From positions 66,239 to 130,238 of the forward strand of contig CAKOLB010000003.1 of the NCBI GenBank assembly GCA_934096125.1: a stretch of DNA of 64,000 nucleotides, read 5' to 3'. Source of the DNA: an uncultured Bacilli bacterium (GTDB lineage Bacteria > Bacillota_I > Bacilli_A > RF39 > UBA660). The notes under the pieces were generated by a model. The model saw only the letters and a list, made by a program, of their open reading frames with translations, was not told the origin of the DNA and searched no databases. Shown here piece after piece: positions 15,798 to 24,191 of this stretch (its first letter is position 1; the number at the start of each line of letters is the position of its first letter). The position numbers and the translations under genes are program-made.

Positions 15798-17051
15798 TTA
15801 ATTTACAATTTTTTTAAAAGTATCAAACGTCATATCTCGGTATATATAATATCGATTTAATGAAAGAAGATTAAGATTTTTACTATTTTCCTTTCCCTCA
15901 TTTGTCGATAAAGCATATTTATAATATTTTTTAGCTATTTCCAAAGTTTGGTTATTATATCCCCCATAAGGATAGGCAATAGTATCCACAGAACGCTCAA
16001 GCTTTTCTTCTAACGTTTCTTTACTTTTTTTCATTTCCATATCCATCTTCTCAGCACTTAAAGAAGCTAAATTTCTATGAGTAGCGGTATGGGAACCAAT
16101 TTCCATAAAATCAGATTTATCCATTTCCTTTACCATATCCCAATTTACATAAACAGGTCCACCAACCCAGTCTGTAATAACATATAAATTGCCCTTTAAA
16201 TTATATTTCTTTAATATTGGATAAGCATTCTGATAAACATCGCTATAACCATCATCAAAAGTAATTATTACAGGTTTTGCAAAATTGTTGGCACTTGCAA
16301 TTTCACTTAAATAAAGGGGAGTATATCCCTCATCTTTTAAGTACTTCATCTGCTTATCAAAATCTGAAACTCTCACAAAAAGTTCCTTTCCTCCACTTGG
16401 ATTATCTAAAACACCATGATACATAAGTATTGGAAAATTTACCTCTTTTAAAGCCACCTTGATATTTTCATTATACTTTAAAATATTACTTGCCACTTCT
16501 TCAGTTAAACAAACAATTTTTTCATCTTGTATTTCATAAAACTTTTCATTTTTCTTTAAATAATTTAAAAATTCTTCTTGTTTTTCTATTTTTTTTAAAA
16601 TCTCATTATATTTTTCTTTGTTTTTTTCTTTATTCTTCCCAATATCACTTGCACGGTAAATACGTCTAATTTCTTTTTGTTTTTCTATACTATAATTTTT
16701 TATCAAGCTTTCTAAATCATTTTTACTATTTTGCTCCTTTTCCTCTAAAGTATTCTTTATCTCTTGCAAATTTTCCAAATTTTCATCCAAATTTTTCACT
16801 TCGCCTAAGCTTATATCATCAATAACAACTTCATCAAGCATTTTTTGATACATTAACAAATTATTAAAATATCTTCCCACATCACTTTTAGGATTTTCTA
16901 TTATTCTTTTCTCACGAAAAAAACTAAAGTCTTCACCCTTACTCTCGTTTTGTCTTTTTTCGCTACTATTTAAAAGAAATATCAAACTTCCAAGTAGCAC
17001 TCCACTTACCATAATCAATCCAATTAATTTCACCGTGCTTTTTCTCTTCAT
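15798..17051 (-). CDS. Membrane-anchored polysaccharide deacetylase (NodB / CE4 domain)
   Basis: A type II membrane protein: N-terminal helix (VKLIGLIMVSGVLLGSLIFL), about 150 residues of charged coiled coil, then a CE4 deacetylase domain facing outside. CE4 motifs: PILMYHGV, the metal/base motif ITFDDGYSDVY, GSHTATHRNL (H-x3-H metal ligands), and AYPYGGYN. The enzymes deacetylate cell-wall glycan such as peptidoglycan N-acetylglucosamine. The ATG at 17051 is preferred over GTG 17057; no Shine-Dalgarno site is visible and a TATACT box lies 6 nt upstream, so the mRNA may be leaderless. The extended coiled-coil spacer is longer than in most family members. Confidence 0.88.
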   Translation of the reverse strand: MKRKSTVKLIGLIMVSGVLLGSLIFLLNSSEKRQNESKGEDFSFFREKRIIENPKSDVGRYFNNLLMYQKMLDEVVIDDISLGEVKNLDENLENLQEIKNTLEEKEQNSKNDLESLIKNYSIEKQKEIRRIYRASDIGKNKEKNKEKYNEILKKIEKQEEFLNYLKKNEKFYEIQDEKIVCLTEEVASNILKYNENIKVALKEVNFPILMYHGVLDNPSGGKELFVRVSDFDKQMKYLKDEGYTPLYLSEIASANNFAKPVIITFDDGYSDVYQNAYPILKKYNLKGNLYVITDWVGGPVYVNWDMVKEMDKSDFMEIGSHTATHRNLASLSAEKMDMEMKKSKETLEEKLERSVDTIAYPYGGYNNQTLEIAKKYYKYALSTNEGKENSKNLNLLSLNRYYIYRDMTFDTFKKIVN

Positions 17052-17057
17052 AACCAC

Positions 17058-17085
17058 AGTATAACAAAAAATTCACAAAAATCAA
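17058..17085 (-). promoter_or_regulatory. Promoter abutting the deacetylase start codon
   Basis: Minus strand TTGATT, 16-nt spacer, TATACT, then six nt and ATG. Transcription would start at or next to the A of the start codon. Confidence 0.55.
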
Positions 17086-17088
17086 TAG

Positions 17089-17113
17089 AAAAAACTGCAC
17101 TCTAAAATGCAGC
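17089..17113 (-). terminator. Terminator of the rubrerythrin gene
   Basis: Minus strand CTGCA / TGCAG stem with an 8-nt loop, followed by six T. Confidence 0.85.
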
Positions 17114-17129
17114 TTTCTTTTTCAAAATT

Positions 17130-17669
17130 TTAATAATTTTCAGCTTTTAATTCAAAATAGCTTTGTGGATGACTACATACCGGACATACCGCTGGAGCTT
17201 CCTTTCCAATTACAATATGACCACAGTTACGGCAAATCCAAATTGCTTCTCCATCTTTACTAAAGACAAGTTTATCATCAATATTTTGAACTAACTTACG
17301 ATATCTCTCTTCATGACTTTTTTCAATTTTAGCAACGCTTTCAAACAAAAATGCTAATCTTTCAAAGCCTTCTTCTTTTGCTGTTTTAGCAAACTCATCA
17401 TACATTGAAGTCCATTCATAGTTTTCACCTTCAGCGGCATCAAGTAAATTGGTATGAGTATCAGGAATACTTCCTCCACAAAGTTCTTTAAACCACATTT
17501 TAGCATGTTCTTTTTCATTATTTGCAGTTTCTTCAAAGATAGCTGCTATTTGTTCATAACCATCTTTACGAGCCTTAGAAGCATAGTATGTATACTTATT
17601 TCGAGCTTGGCTTTCTCCAGCAAAAGCTTTCCATAGATTAGCTTCAGTTTGACTTCCTTTTAATTCCAT
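17130..17669 (-). CDS. rbr: Rubrerythrin
   Basis: Non-haem di-iron peroxidase that protects anaerobes from H2O2. Residues ~1-140 form the ferritin-like four-helix bundle with E-x-x-R/H ligands (FAGESQARNKY, FEETANNEKEHAKMW, ESVAKIEKSHEERY); the C-terminal ~35 residues are a rubredoxin-like domain with paired cysteines (WICRNCGH and AVCPVCSHP) binding one iron. At 179 residues it is of typical length. AGGAGG precedes the ATG. It is monocistronic, with its own terminator. It indicates an anaerobic or microaerobic lifestyle. Confidence 0.97.
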   Translation of the reverse strand: MELKGSQTEANLWKAFAGESQARNKYTYYASKARKDGYEQIAAIFEETANNEKEHAKMWFKELCGGSIPDTHTNLLDAAEGENYEWTSMYDEFAKTAKEEGFERLAFLFESVAKIEKSHEERYRKLVQNIDDKLVFSKDGEAIWICRNCGHIVIGKEAPAVCPVCSHPQSYFELKAENY

Positions 17670-17728
17670 ATATTTTTAATCCTCCTATTTTTCTGCATCA
17701 AATTTTAAAATGCACAATAAGTATACAC

Positions 17729-17754
17729 TAAAAAAGATACTTGAGCAAGTATCT
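17729..17754 (-). terminator. Terminator of spoVS
   Basis: Minus strand perfect 8-bp stem AGATACTT / AAGTATCT with a GCTC loop, followed by TTTTT. Confidence 0.9.
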
Positions 17755-17760
17755 AAATAA

Positions 17761-18021
17761 CTATTTATTTTCTACAATTAATTTAATTGCTGTCTTTGCC
17801 TCACCATTTATAACAATGTCATTAAAAGCCGGAATTACCACTAAATTATCTCCCGTCGGTGCCACAAATCCTCGACATATTGCAATAGCTTTAATCGCTT
17901 GATTTAATGAGCCTGCTCCAACGGTCTGCAACTCTACTTGTTTCTTTTCCCGATAAATATTTGCTATCGCCCCAGCTACCTTACTTGGGCTTGATTTTGA
18001 TGAAACCTTTAGAATTTCCAT
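17761..18021 (-). CDS. spoVS: Stage V sporulation protein S
   Basis: Small conserved nucleic-acid-binding-like protein that in Bacillus affects septation and late spore development. The product begins MEILKVSSKSSPSKVAGAIA and contains the family core TVGAGSLNQAIKAIAIC and a VIPAFNDI segment; 86 residues is the usual size. ATG 18021 is chosen because AAAGGA is 9-10 nt upstream; the longer frame starting at 18048 covers this site. SpoVS homologues also occur in non-sporulating Alba-like contexts, but the other spore genes in this window fit a sporulation role. Confidence 0.93.
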   Translation of the reverse strand: MEILKVSSKSSPSKVAGAIANIYREKKQVELQTVGAGSLNQAIKAIAICRGFVAPTGDNLVVIPAFNDIVINGEAKTAIKLIVENK

Positions 18022-18058
18022 TATTACCATTCCTTTCAAGAAAAGCATATGTTTTTAT

Positions 18059-18589
18059 TTATTTTTTATGACTAAACAGATAAACAAAAAGTGGGTCAAA
18101 AAGTTCTAAAATACCATGAATTAGAAAGAAATAACCTAAAACAAGTATCTGTATATCATTTTCATAATATAAATTCATCGTTGTTAAAAGGCCAGCTAAA
18201 ATAAAGAGTATTAATGACACTACTTCTAAAATCCAAGCTTTATTATGGCGGTCATTATAGTAATCAGACTTTTTTAGTTTTATCAAAGAAAGACAAATAA
18301 TCCATATCAATAAACATAATGCTAAATACCAGGGAACTTTGGCAATATCAAGCTTGCAAGCAATACCTAATACAATTAAGGATACAATACTTGTAAATAG
18401 CCCTTCAGAATCTTGAGATTTTCTTGTGAGCAAATACTTAACCATATTACTTATCGCATAAAAACCAAGTACTCCCAAAAATACTACTTTAACTTTCACA
18501 AAATTTAAAAGTGGAAATAAAAGCATTATACTACCGCAAACTATCAAAAATATAGCTACGACTAAATCAACGATTTGTTTCTTTTTCAT
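18059..18589 (-). CDS. Multi-pass membrane protein, DUF308/HdeD-like
   Basis: 176 residues with about six hydrophobic helices separated by short loops; the alternating pattern (LVVAIFLIVCGSIMLLFPLL, then WILEVVSLILFILAGLLTTM) resembles HdeD/DUF308 proteins, which have short repeated helix pairs of unknown function. Ends SHKK in the cytoplasm. It lies 37 nt upstream of spoVS on the same strand and may share a transcript. The family assignment rests on hydropathy pattern only. Confidence 0.6.
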   Translation of the reverse strand: MKKKQIVDLVVAIFLIVCGSIMLLFPLLNFVKVKVVFLGVLGFYAISNMVKYLLTRKSQDSEGLFTSIVSLIVLGIACKLDIAKVPWYLALCLLIWIICLSLIKLKKSDYYNDRHNKAWILEVVSLILFILAGLLTTMNLYYENDIQILVLGYFFLIHGILELFDPLFVYLFSHKK

Positions 18590-18659
18590 TTTTACTCTCC
18601 TCTTCTAAACAAAGTATATCATTTCTCTTTAAATAAGTAAAACAATATTTTTTAGTCCT

Positions 18660-19475
18660 TTAACTATTTTCTCTTCTAGTTAATTTAAGCACTTTCTCAT
18701 CTTTTAAATATCCTAAATTATACCGTCTTAAGCCCTCTTGAAAGCTTCGAACCGTTACCGTAGAGCCTAGTTTTTTAACATAATCAATTATTAGTATTTT
18801 CTCTTTCTCAGTTATCTTCTTTCCCTCATCAAGTAAAATATCACCACTTTTATCATATTTTCTGCCAATCATATAAGTGGAATTTAAAATACTTTCAATA
18901 ACTTTTTCTTCTTTAAAACCAATTCTATCATTTCTTAAAACCCACGGAGTTATATTATTTCTATAACCTAAAACTAAACTAATATTTTTAAAATCAAGTT
19001 GACTAACAAAAGGTCTAATAAGATGCATAAATTTCTTAAGAGGAAAATTCGATGTAGCAACATTGTAATCTAAATGATCAAAATTTCTAAGTATTCCGTC
19101 ATCATTTATACTATTTTCAAAAAAACATGCAAGTCTTGCTACTTCCATCATTTTAATGTTCTTTAAATTATTTACATCGACTGGGATATCAAGTGGCATT
19201 AAATTTTTATTTTCTTGTATAACCCCCACATCTATTTTCTTTTCACAAAATTTTTGATAAGAAAGAAGCCATAACTGAAAATTAGAGCTCTGAAATATCT
19301 GAACATCACTTGCAAATATATTTTCTATATCTAAAGATGTAGCTTTTAACATAAAACATACTTCATAAAGTTTATCGGGGGCTTTAATAACCAAACTTCT
19401 AAATATTTTTCTAAAATCAGCAATATTATCATCAATATAATATTCATTTAAAAGTTCTAAATCTCTATCTTCCAT
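18660..19475 (-). CDS. Uncharacterised protein, paralogue A of a local three-copy family
   Basis: 271-residue soluble protein of unknown function. It aligns over its full length with the product of 19956-20768: both begin M-E-x-R-D, share an F-R-x-x-x-x-x-L block, LRNFD(H)LDYNVATSN versus LRDFDIIDYNVATNN, a mid-region FLGxxxxx block, and a C-terminal K-I-T/R-E-x-E-K-L-x-I-I-x-Y-I-K-x-L-G unit ending in R-x-x-L-x-R-Y-x-x-G-Y-L. No membrane helix, signal peptide or known motif is visible. It may be an expanded family of RF39-like bacteria. AAGGAGG is about 10 nt before the ATG. Confidence 0.7.
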   Translation of the reverse strand: MEDRDLELLNEYYIDDNIADFRKIFRSLVIKAPDKLYEVCFMLKATSLDIENIFASDVQIFQSSNFQLWLLSYQKFCEKKIDVGVIQENKNLMPLDIPVDVNNLKNIKMMEVARLACFFENSINDDGILRNFDHLDYNVATSNFPLKKFMHLIRPFVSQLDFKNISLVLGYRNNITPWVLRNDRIGFKEEKVIESILNSTYMIGRKYDKSGDILLDEGKKITEKEKILIIDYVKKLGSTVTVRSFQEGLRRYNLGYLKDEKVLKLTRRENS

Positions 19476-19480
19476 CTCCT

Positions 19481-19927
19481 CTAATCCCTCCTTAAATTTC
19501 TACTTCTATTTTTATCTTTTATATATCCTTTCGCATACATTTCCACCCGAGCTTGAAAAGCTTGACTAGCAATAGTACACTCCAAATGTTTAATATAATT
19601 TATCATTAATACTTTCTCATCAAAAGTTAGCTCTCTTTTTCCAGTGCTATCTTCGAAAAAATAAGGGGTTTCCAAAAATTCTTTTCACCATTTTTGGTAT
19701 CATCATAATTTAAAAATGCCTTAATCTTATAACATCTTTACAATGAAAAACTCCTTTAGCATCAAATACAAAAAAATTATCCCAAATATTGCAAGCAGTC
19801 ACTTTATAATCTAAATAATCAAAATCACGAATTACTCCATCAACATATATTTTAAATCATCAGCATAAATAGGCCACTTTTGTGGTTCAATCTTAAATTT
19901 TTTTCTAGTTGCCTCATTAGCATTCAT
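19481..19927 (-). pseudogene. Decayed third copy of the local paralogue family
   Basis: Minus-strand fragments in different frames match the intact neighbours. An ATG at 19927 opens a piece with TRKKFKIEPQKWPIYADD that stops after LME; in another frame DGVIRDFDYLDYKVTACN matches the conserved FD-x-x-DYNVAT block; then the last 64 residues (ELTFDEKVLMINYIKHLE to YAKGYIKD) match the C-terminal unit of both flanking genes. At least two frame breaks and missing N-terminal sequence indicate a dead copy between two live ones. Confidence 0.75.
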
Positions 19928-19955
19928 ACTTTTCCAAAACCTCCAGCCTTACAAA

Positions 19956-20768
19956 TTATACATAATCACTATTTTTCTGACGAATTAACTTTTCACCTAA
20001 ATCACAGTCAAGATAACCATTAAGATACCTTTTTAAACCTGCCCTATATGTCTTCGCATCAACATGACAACCTAACTCTTTTATATAATTAATTATCATA
20101 AGCTTTTCTTCCCTTGTAATTTCTCTCCCATTATCTACTACAAAAGTATTAGTTTCATCATACTTTATTCCTACAATATCATTTGAATTTAAAATATACT
20201 GAATTTCTTTATCCTCAAAAGTTTTATTATTCAAATTTTGAAATCTAAATGATGGCTTTTTAGCAAAACCTAAAAAAGCACAGATTTTTTGTATCTCTAA
20301 AGCACTAATAGAATTCCTTATACTATTAATAAATTCTTTACCATCTAAATTGTTAGTAGCAACATTATAATCAATGATATCAAAGTCTCTCAAAGTCCCT
20401 TGATAAATAACAGCAGAAGCAGGAGTAATAATTAATTTTGCTACTTGAATTAACCCAAGACTAGTTAAATCACTTGCATTTATTTTATTTTCTTCAATAC
20501 TTAGATTATTGTTAAAAAGCTCTAAAAGAGCATACTTATGCCAAAAATCAGTATAATAACTAAACCATTCTCTAGCCTCTTCCACATTAGTAACACCATA
20601 ATCTAAAAACTTATTATAAATATCAATATTACTAATTTTCAAAACAGCACAAGCTTTAGCTAAATCATGGGGACATTTAAATATCAAATTATATAAATGT
20701 TCTCGAAAATTCTTAGGGTCATCCTCCTCATAATATTTCTTTAAATTATCAAAATCTCGTTTTTCCAT
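19956..20768 (-). CDS. Uncharacterised protein, paralogue B of the local family
   Basis: 270-residue soluble protein related end to end to 18660-19475 (see that entry for shared blocks). Contains LRDFDIIDYNVATNNLDGKE near residue 130 and the C-terminal ITREEKLMIINYIKELGCHV. AGGAGG lies upstream of the ATG (AAAAAAGGAGGTTTATTATG), a strong translation signal. It sits 24 nt downstream of sufB but separated in function; it may be read from the suf promoter if no terminator intervenes. No family recognised. Confidence 0.7.
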   Translation of the reverse strand: MEKRDFDNLKKYYEEDDPKNFREHLYNLIFKCPHDLAKACAVLKISNIDIYNKFLDYGVTNVEEAREWFSYYTDFWHKYALLELFNNNLSIEENKINASDLTSLGLIQVAKLIITPASAVIYQGTLRDFDIIDYNVATNNLDGKEFINSIRNSISALEIQKICAFLGFAKKPSFRFQNLNNKTFEDKEIQYILNSNDIVGIKYDETNTFVVDNGREITREEKLMIINYIKELGCHVDAKTYRAGLKRYLNGYLDCDLGEKLIRQKNSDYV

Positions 20769-20791
20769 AATAAACCTCCTTTTTTACTATA

Positions 20792-22105
20792 TCACAAATT
20801 GTGTTTAATTAGTTGATTTAATTCCACAGCATATTCCATAGGCAGTTCTTCTTTAAACTCATCAATAAACCCAAGGATAACAAGTTCCATAGCTTTTTCT
20901 TCGCTTAAACCCCTACTCATCAAGTAAAAAAGTATATCATCACTTATCTTCGAAACCGTGGCTTCATGTTCAATATTACTAGTATTATTTTGCAAAGCAT
21001 TACTTGGAATAGTATCACTTTTAGAATATTCATCTAAAATTAAACTATCACATTTTACTATTGCCTCGCTATTTATAGCTGAACTTTTAATATTAACTTC
21101 ACCCCGGTAAGTAGCATTTCCTCCCATTCTAGCAATACTTTTGGATATTATATTACTAGATGTATTTTTACCAACATGAATCATCCTTGCCCCACTATCT
21201 TGTTCTTGCTCATTACTAGCAACACTTATTGTAATGCATGTTCCTTTAGAATTATCTCCTTTTAATACACAACAAGGATACTTCATTGTCACTTTTGAAC
21301 CGATATTACCATCAATCCACTCCATTACTCCACTTTCATCAACTAAAGCCCTCTTAGTAACTAAATTATAAACGTTTCTCGCCCAATTTTGGACTGTAGA
21401 ATAACGACATTTTGCATTCTTTCCAACATATATTTCCACAATAGCAGCATGCAAACTAGACTCTGCATAAGTCGGCGCCGTACACCCTTCAACATAATGC
21501 AAACTAGAATTATCATCAACAATAATAAGAGTTCTTTCAAATTGTCCCATATTCTTACTATTAATTCTAAAATAACTTTGAAGCGGTCTATCTAAATGCG
21601 TATTTTTAGGAACGTAGATAAAAGAGCCTCCACTAAAAACAGATGCATTCAAAGCAGCAAACTTATTTTCATTATATGAAACTATCTTTCCAAAATATTT
21701 TTGCACAAGCTTTGGATATTTCTTTATAGCATCTTCAATCGATGTAAAAATAACATTTTTCTCTTCTAGTTCTCGAAGCATATTATGATAAATGACTTCA
21801 CTTTCATACTGAACTCCCATACCACCTAAATGTTTCTCACTTTCAATAACCCCAAGAGAATCTAGTTCATCAGCAACAGGTTTTAATACCTGATTCCAGT
21901 TACTAGCAATTTTTTCATCAGCACTATTATTTTTATAATAGATAATATCATCAAAGTTTAAATCTATCTTGGGACCAAACTCTGGCAAACTTTGTTTTTC
22001 AAATGCTTCAAAGCCTTTTAAACGATAATCCAAAACCCAAGAATTTTCCTTTTTTATCATCGATATTCTTTTAACATTCTCTGCAGTTAATCCCTTAATT
22101 TCCAT
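20792..22105 (-). CDS. sufB: Fe-S scaffold subunit SufB
   Basis: Core scaffold of the SufBCD complex on which Fe-S clusters are built. Right-handed beta-helix protein; characteristic segments are YKNNSADEKI, FSGGSFIYVPKNT, GCTAPTYAESSLHAAIVEI, MKYPCCVLKGDNSKGT and the C-terminal HEATVSKISDDILFYLMSRGLSEEKA that interacts with SufC. The length of 437 is slightly below the usual 465. The second of two tandem ATGs (22105) is used because GAGG is 6 nt upstream; its start overlaps the end of sufU. It is the last gene of a five-gene suf operon. Confidence 0.96.
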   Translation of the reverse strand: MEIKGLTAENVKRISMIKKENSWVLDYRLKGFEAFEKQSLPEFGPKIDLNFDDIIYYKNNSADEKIASNWNQVLKPVADELDSLGVIESEKHLGGMGVQYESEVIYHNMLRELEEKNVIFTSIEDAIKKYPKLVQKYFGKIVSYNENKFAALNASVFSGGSFIYVPKNTHLDRPLQSYFRINSKNMGQFERTLIIVDDNSSLHYVEGCTAPTYAESSLHAAIVEIYVGKNAKCRYSTVQNWARNVYNLVTKRALVDESGVMEWIDGNIGSKVTMKYPCCVLKGDNSKGTCITISVASNEQEQDSGARMIHVGKNTSSNIISKSIARMGGNATYRGEVNIKSSAINSEAIVKCDSLILDEYSKSDTIPSNALQNNTSNIEHEATVSKISDDILFYLMSRGLSEEKAMELVILGFIDEFKEELPMEYAVELNQLIKHNL

Positions 22106-22529
22106 CATTAACCTCTTCGTCTAATATCTTTAGTATTGTTTTCGTAGGTAAAAGAGCACAGTTTTTTCTACTTGGTTGTAAATACAAATCTTCATAAGCA
22201 AGTAACTCGCCAAGTAAATTTTCATCATAATCTTCTTCATTAATCATCTTTCTAAAATTACTAATTACATCTCTTATATACCCTACATCTTTCCCAATCA
22301 TCTTTTTTAGTAAAATACTTGTACACGAAGTACATATTGCACAAGCCTCACCATCAAAAACTGCATCTTCAACATTACCATTTGCCATTTTAATCATCAT
22401 TTCAATATTATCAATACAAGAATCACTCTTTGTACTTCCTGTTTTATAATCTTGACTATTTACAAGTCCCCTATGAAAAGAATTTTGATAATTATCTAGT
22501 ATTATTTCTCTTCTTTCTATTTTATCCAC
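22095..22529 (-). CDS. sufU: SufU-like zinc sulfurtransferase
   Basis: SufU receives persulfide from SufS and passes sulfur to the SufBCD scaffold. 144 residues; starts at GTG 22529 with AGGTG 7 nt upstream. Seen: FDGEACAICTSCTS (first Asp/Cys zinc-ligand region) and RKNCALLPTKTI (C-terminal Cys). The SASASMM stretch of typical SufU is replaced by the more cysteine-rich CAICTSCTS, an unusual detail. It overlaps sufD upstream and sufB downstream, so translation is coupled. Its partner desulfurase SufS is encoded 16 kb away at 38284-39480. Confidence 0.92.
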   Translation of the reverse strand: MDKIERREIILDNYQNSFHRGLVNSQDYKTGSTKSDSCIDNIEMMIKMANGNVEDAVFDGEACAICTSCTSILLKKMIGKDVGYIRDVISNFRKMINEEDYDENLLGELLAYEDLYLQPSRKNCALLPTKTILKILDEEVNDGN

Positions 22530-23101
22530 TTTACATCACCTACTTTACTTAACAAATTCTGGACAATTTTTTCATCTTTATCTGCTTCATTTAATAAAAA
22601 TCCTTGAATAAGCATCTCAAAAGCTACTTCATAACTTATACCTCGGCTAGCTAGATAAAAAAGTGCCTCATCCTTAAACCCACCAATATAGGCTGAATGA
22701 GCTGATGAAGTATCATAATTTTCAATAAGAAGTTTAGGCATTATTTTACTCACACCATTTGTAACATTTACTATCATATTATCTTGATTACAAATACATT
22801 TAAATGAAGTTTTAGGAACCACTGATGTAACATCAAATAAAAGTTTATTATCGCAAGCATTCACGCCATGGGTAGTAATATAACTCTCAGTTTGACTTTG
22901 CAAGTGATTAATTTGAATATGGCAGTTATTATCATCACGATTTAAAGCACTCAAGTAATAATACACTTTCGCATTTTTCCCTATCATATTAATATTAACC
23001 TGGCAAGAACTATTATAGATAAAATGATAAATATTCACTACTTCATCTTTCTTTACATCTAAATTCAAATATTCATCCTTACTATATATATTCTTATTCA
23101 T
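22517..23101 (-). CDS. sufD: Short SufD-like scaffold subunit
   Basis: Belongs to the SufB/SufD family: a beta-rich middle followed by SSAHSAYIGGFKDEALFYLASRGISYE, equivalent to the SufD C-terminal region that binds SufC. The translated length from ATG 23101 (GAGGGG 4-5 nt upstream) is only 194 residues against ~400-430 for usual SufD, so the N-terminal half of the beta-helix is missing. Because its frame overlaps both sufC and sufU and is intact, this looks like a reduced but functional subunit, not debris. The upstream TTG start was rejected. Confidence 0.85.
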   Translation of the reverse strand: MNKNIYSKDEYLNLDVKKDEVVNIYHFIYNSSCQVNINMIGKNAKVYYYLSALNRDDNNCHIQINHLQSQTESYITTHGVNACDNKLLFDVTSVVPKTSFKCICNQDNMIVNVTNGVSKIMPKLLIENYDTSSAHSAYIGGFKDEALFYLASRGISYEVAFEMLIQGFLLNEADKDEKIVQNLLSKVGDVKWIK

Positions 23102-23825
23102 TGTACCCCTCTTGTTCAACTTTTAAAGCAAGTTCAAAATCACCAGTCTTAACTATTTTTCCATGATTCATAATATGGACATAATCTGGTTTAATATATT
23201 CTAAAATACGAGGATAATGTGTAATAATTAGTATTGATGTTTCAGGATATGCCTTTTTATATTTATTAATATTTTCACAAACAATTTTTAAAGAATCAAC
23301 ATCTAAACCAGAGTCTATTTCATCTAAAATTATAAACTTCGGTTCTAATATTTTAATTTGTAATATTTCATTTTTTTTCTTTTCGCCACCCGAAAAACCT
23401 ACATTCAAGTGTCTATGCACCATATCTTTTGGAAAACTTAAATCTTTCAAAGCTTCATTAGTTTTTTTAATAAAATCAAAATAATCGATATGCTCACCAG
23501 TAATTTCTTGTCTTGCAGTTTTCAAAAATTCACTACACATAACCCCATTTATACTTGTAGGGTCTTGCATTGCCAAAAAAATTCCTTTCCGAGTTTTTGC
23601 ACATGTATCTAATTTTGTAATATCTTCATCATTAAAATATATTTTTCCACTTGTTATTTCATATAAATAATGAGACATTAAAGTTTTCGCAAGCGTTGAT
23701 TTTCCTGTTCCATTCGGTCCCATTATCGCATGAACTTCACCATCATTTATCTCAAGGCATAGTCCATCAAGTATTCTCTTATCTCCACTTTTAAGTTTTA
23801 CTTCTAAATTTTCTATTTTTAACAT
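23094..23825 (-). CDS. sufC: Fe-S assembly ATPase SufC
   Basis: ABC-type ATPase of the SufBCD complex. Walker A IMGPNGTGKSTLAKTL, the SufC-specific Q-loop AMQDPTSINGVMCSEFL, the signature FSGGEKKKNEILQ, Walker B KFIILDEIDSGLDVDSLK and the H-loop ITHYPRIL are all present. 243 residues, normal length. GGAGGAG precedes the ATG. It follows the CsoR-like gene by 10 nt. Confidence 0.98.
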   Translation of the reverse strand: MLKIENLEVKLKSGDKRILDGLCLEINDGEVHAIMGPNGTGKSTLAKTLMSHYLYEITSGKIYFNDEDITKLDTCAKTRKGIFLAMQDPTSINGVMCSEFLKTARQEITGEHIDYFDFIKKTNEALKDLSFPKDMVHRHLNVGFSGGEKKKNEILQIKILEPKFIILDEIDSGLDVDSLKIVCENINKYKKAYPETSILIITHYPRILEYIKPDYVHIMNHGKIVKTGDFELALKVEQEGYNE

Positions 23826-23835
23826 TTTACTCCTC

Positions 23836-24144
23836 CTATTTATTTAGCTTATCAAAAAGATTAATAACATCATCAATCACATCTAAATTATCATTTTTAA
23901 TATCATGAACCAAACAAGTTCTCATATGATTTTGCAAAACATTATTGCCTAGGCTCTTTAACGACCTCATTACTGCAGAAAATTGAACCAAAATTTCATC
24001 ACAATAACGGTCATCATTTATCATTTGTTTAATTCCCCTTATTTGACCTTCAATAACATTTAATCTTTTAATAAGATACGTTTTTTCTTCTTGATTTCTC
24101 TGTTTAACTTTATCACAAGTTGCACAATCACATTTCATCTCCAT
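23836..24144 (-). CDS. CsoR/RcnR-family (DUF156) transcriptional repressor at the head of the suf operon
   Basis: Four-helix tetrameric repressor family that senses Cu(I), Ni/Co, formaldehyde or persulfide. The product shows the family core KRLNVIEGQIRGIKQMI, the first sensing Cys in DDRYCDEILVQF, and NHMRTCLVHD with His and second Cys, i.e. the Cys-His-Cys pattern of CsoR/CstR. An extra N-terminal CDCATC is present. Start taken as ATG 24144; GTG 24147 is possible, and no Shine-Dalgarno site is visible. Being first gene before sufC, with a G-tract palindrome in its promoter, it very likely controls the suf genes. Whether it senses copper or sulfane sulfur is not determinable here. Confidence 0.92.
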   Translation of the reverse strand: MEMKCDCATCDKVKQRNQEEKTYLIKRLNVIEGQIRGIKQMINDDRYCDEILVQFSAVMRSLKSLGNNVLQNHMRTCLVHDIKNDNLDVIDDVINLFDKLNK

Positions 24145-24155
24145 CACCCACGGTT

Positions 24156-24184
24156 ATTATACACCCCCCTAAGGTATATGTAAA
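24156..24184 (-). promoter_or_regulatory. suf operon promoter with CsoR-type operator in the spacer
   Basis: Minus strand TTTACA, 17-nt spacer, TATAAT. The spacer holds TATACCTTAGGGGGGTGTAT, an imperfect palindrome of the CsoR-operator type (flanking A/T, central G/C tract, TAC...GTA arms). Repressor binding would block RNA polymerase directly. The -10 box ends 11 nt before the ATG, so the transcript is nearly leaderless. Confidence 0.8.
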
Positions 24185-24191
24185 GTTTCTC

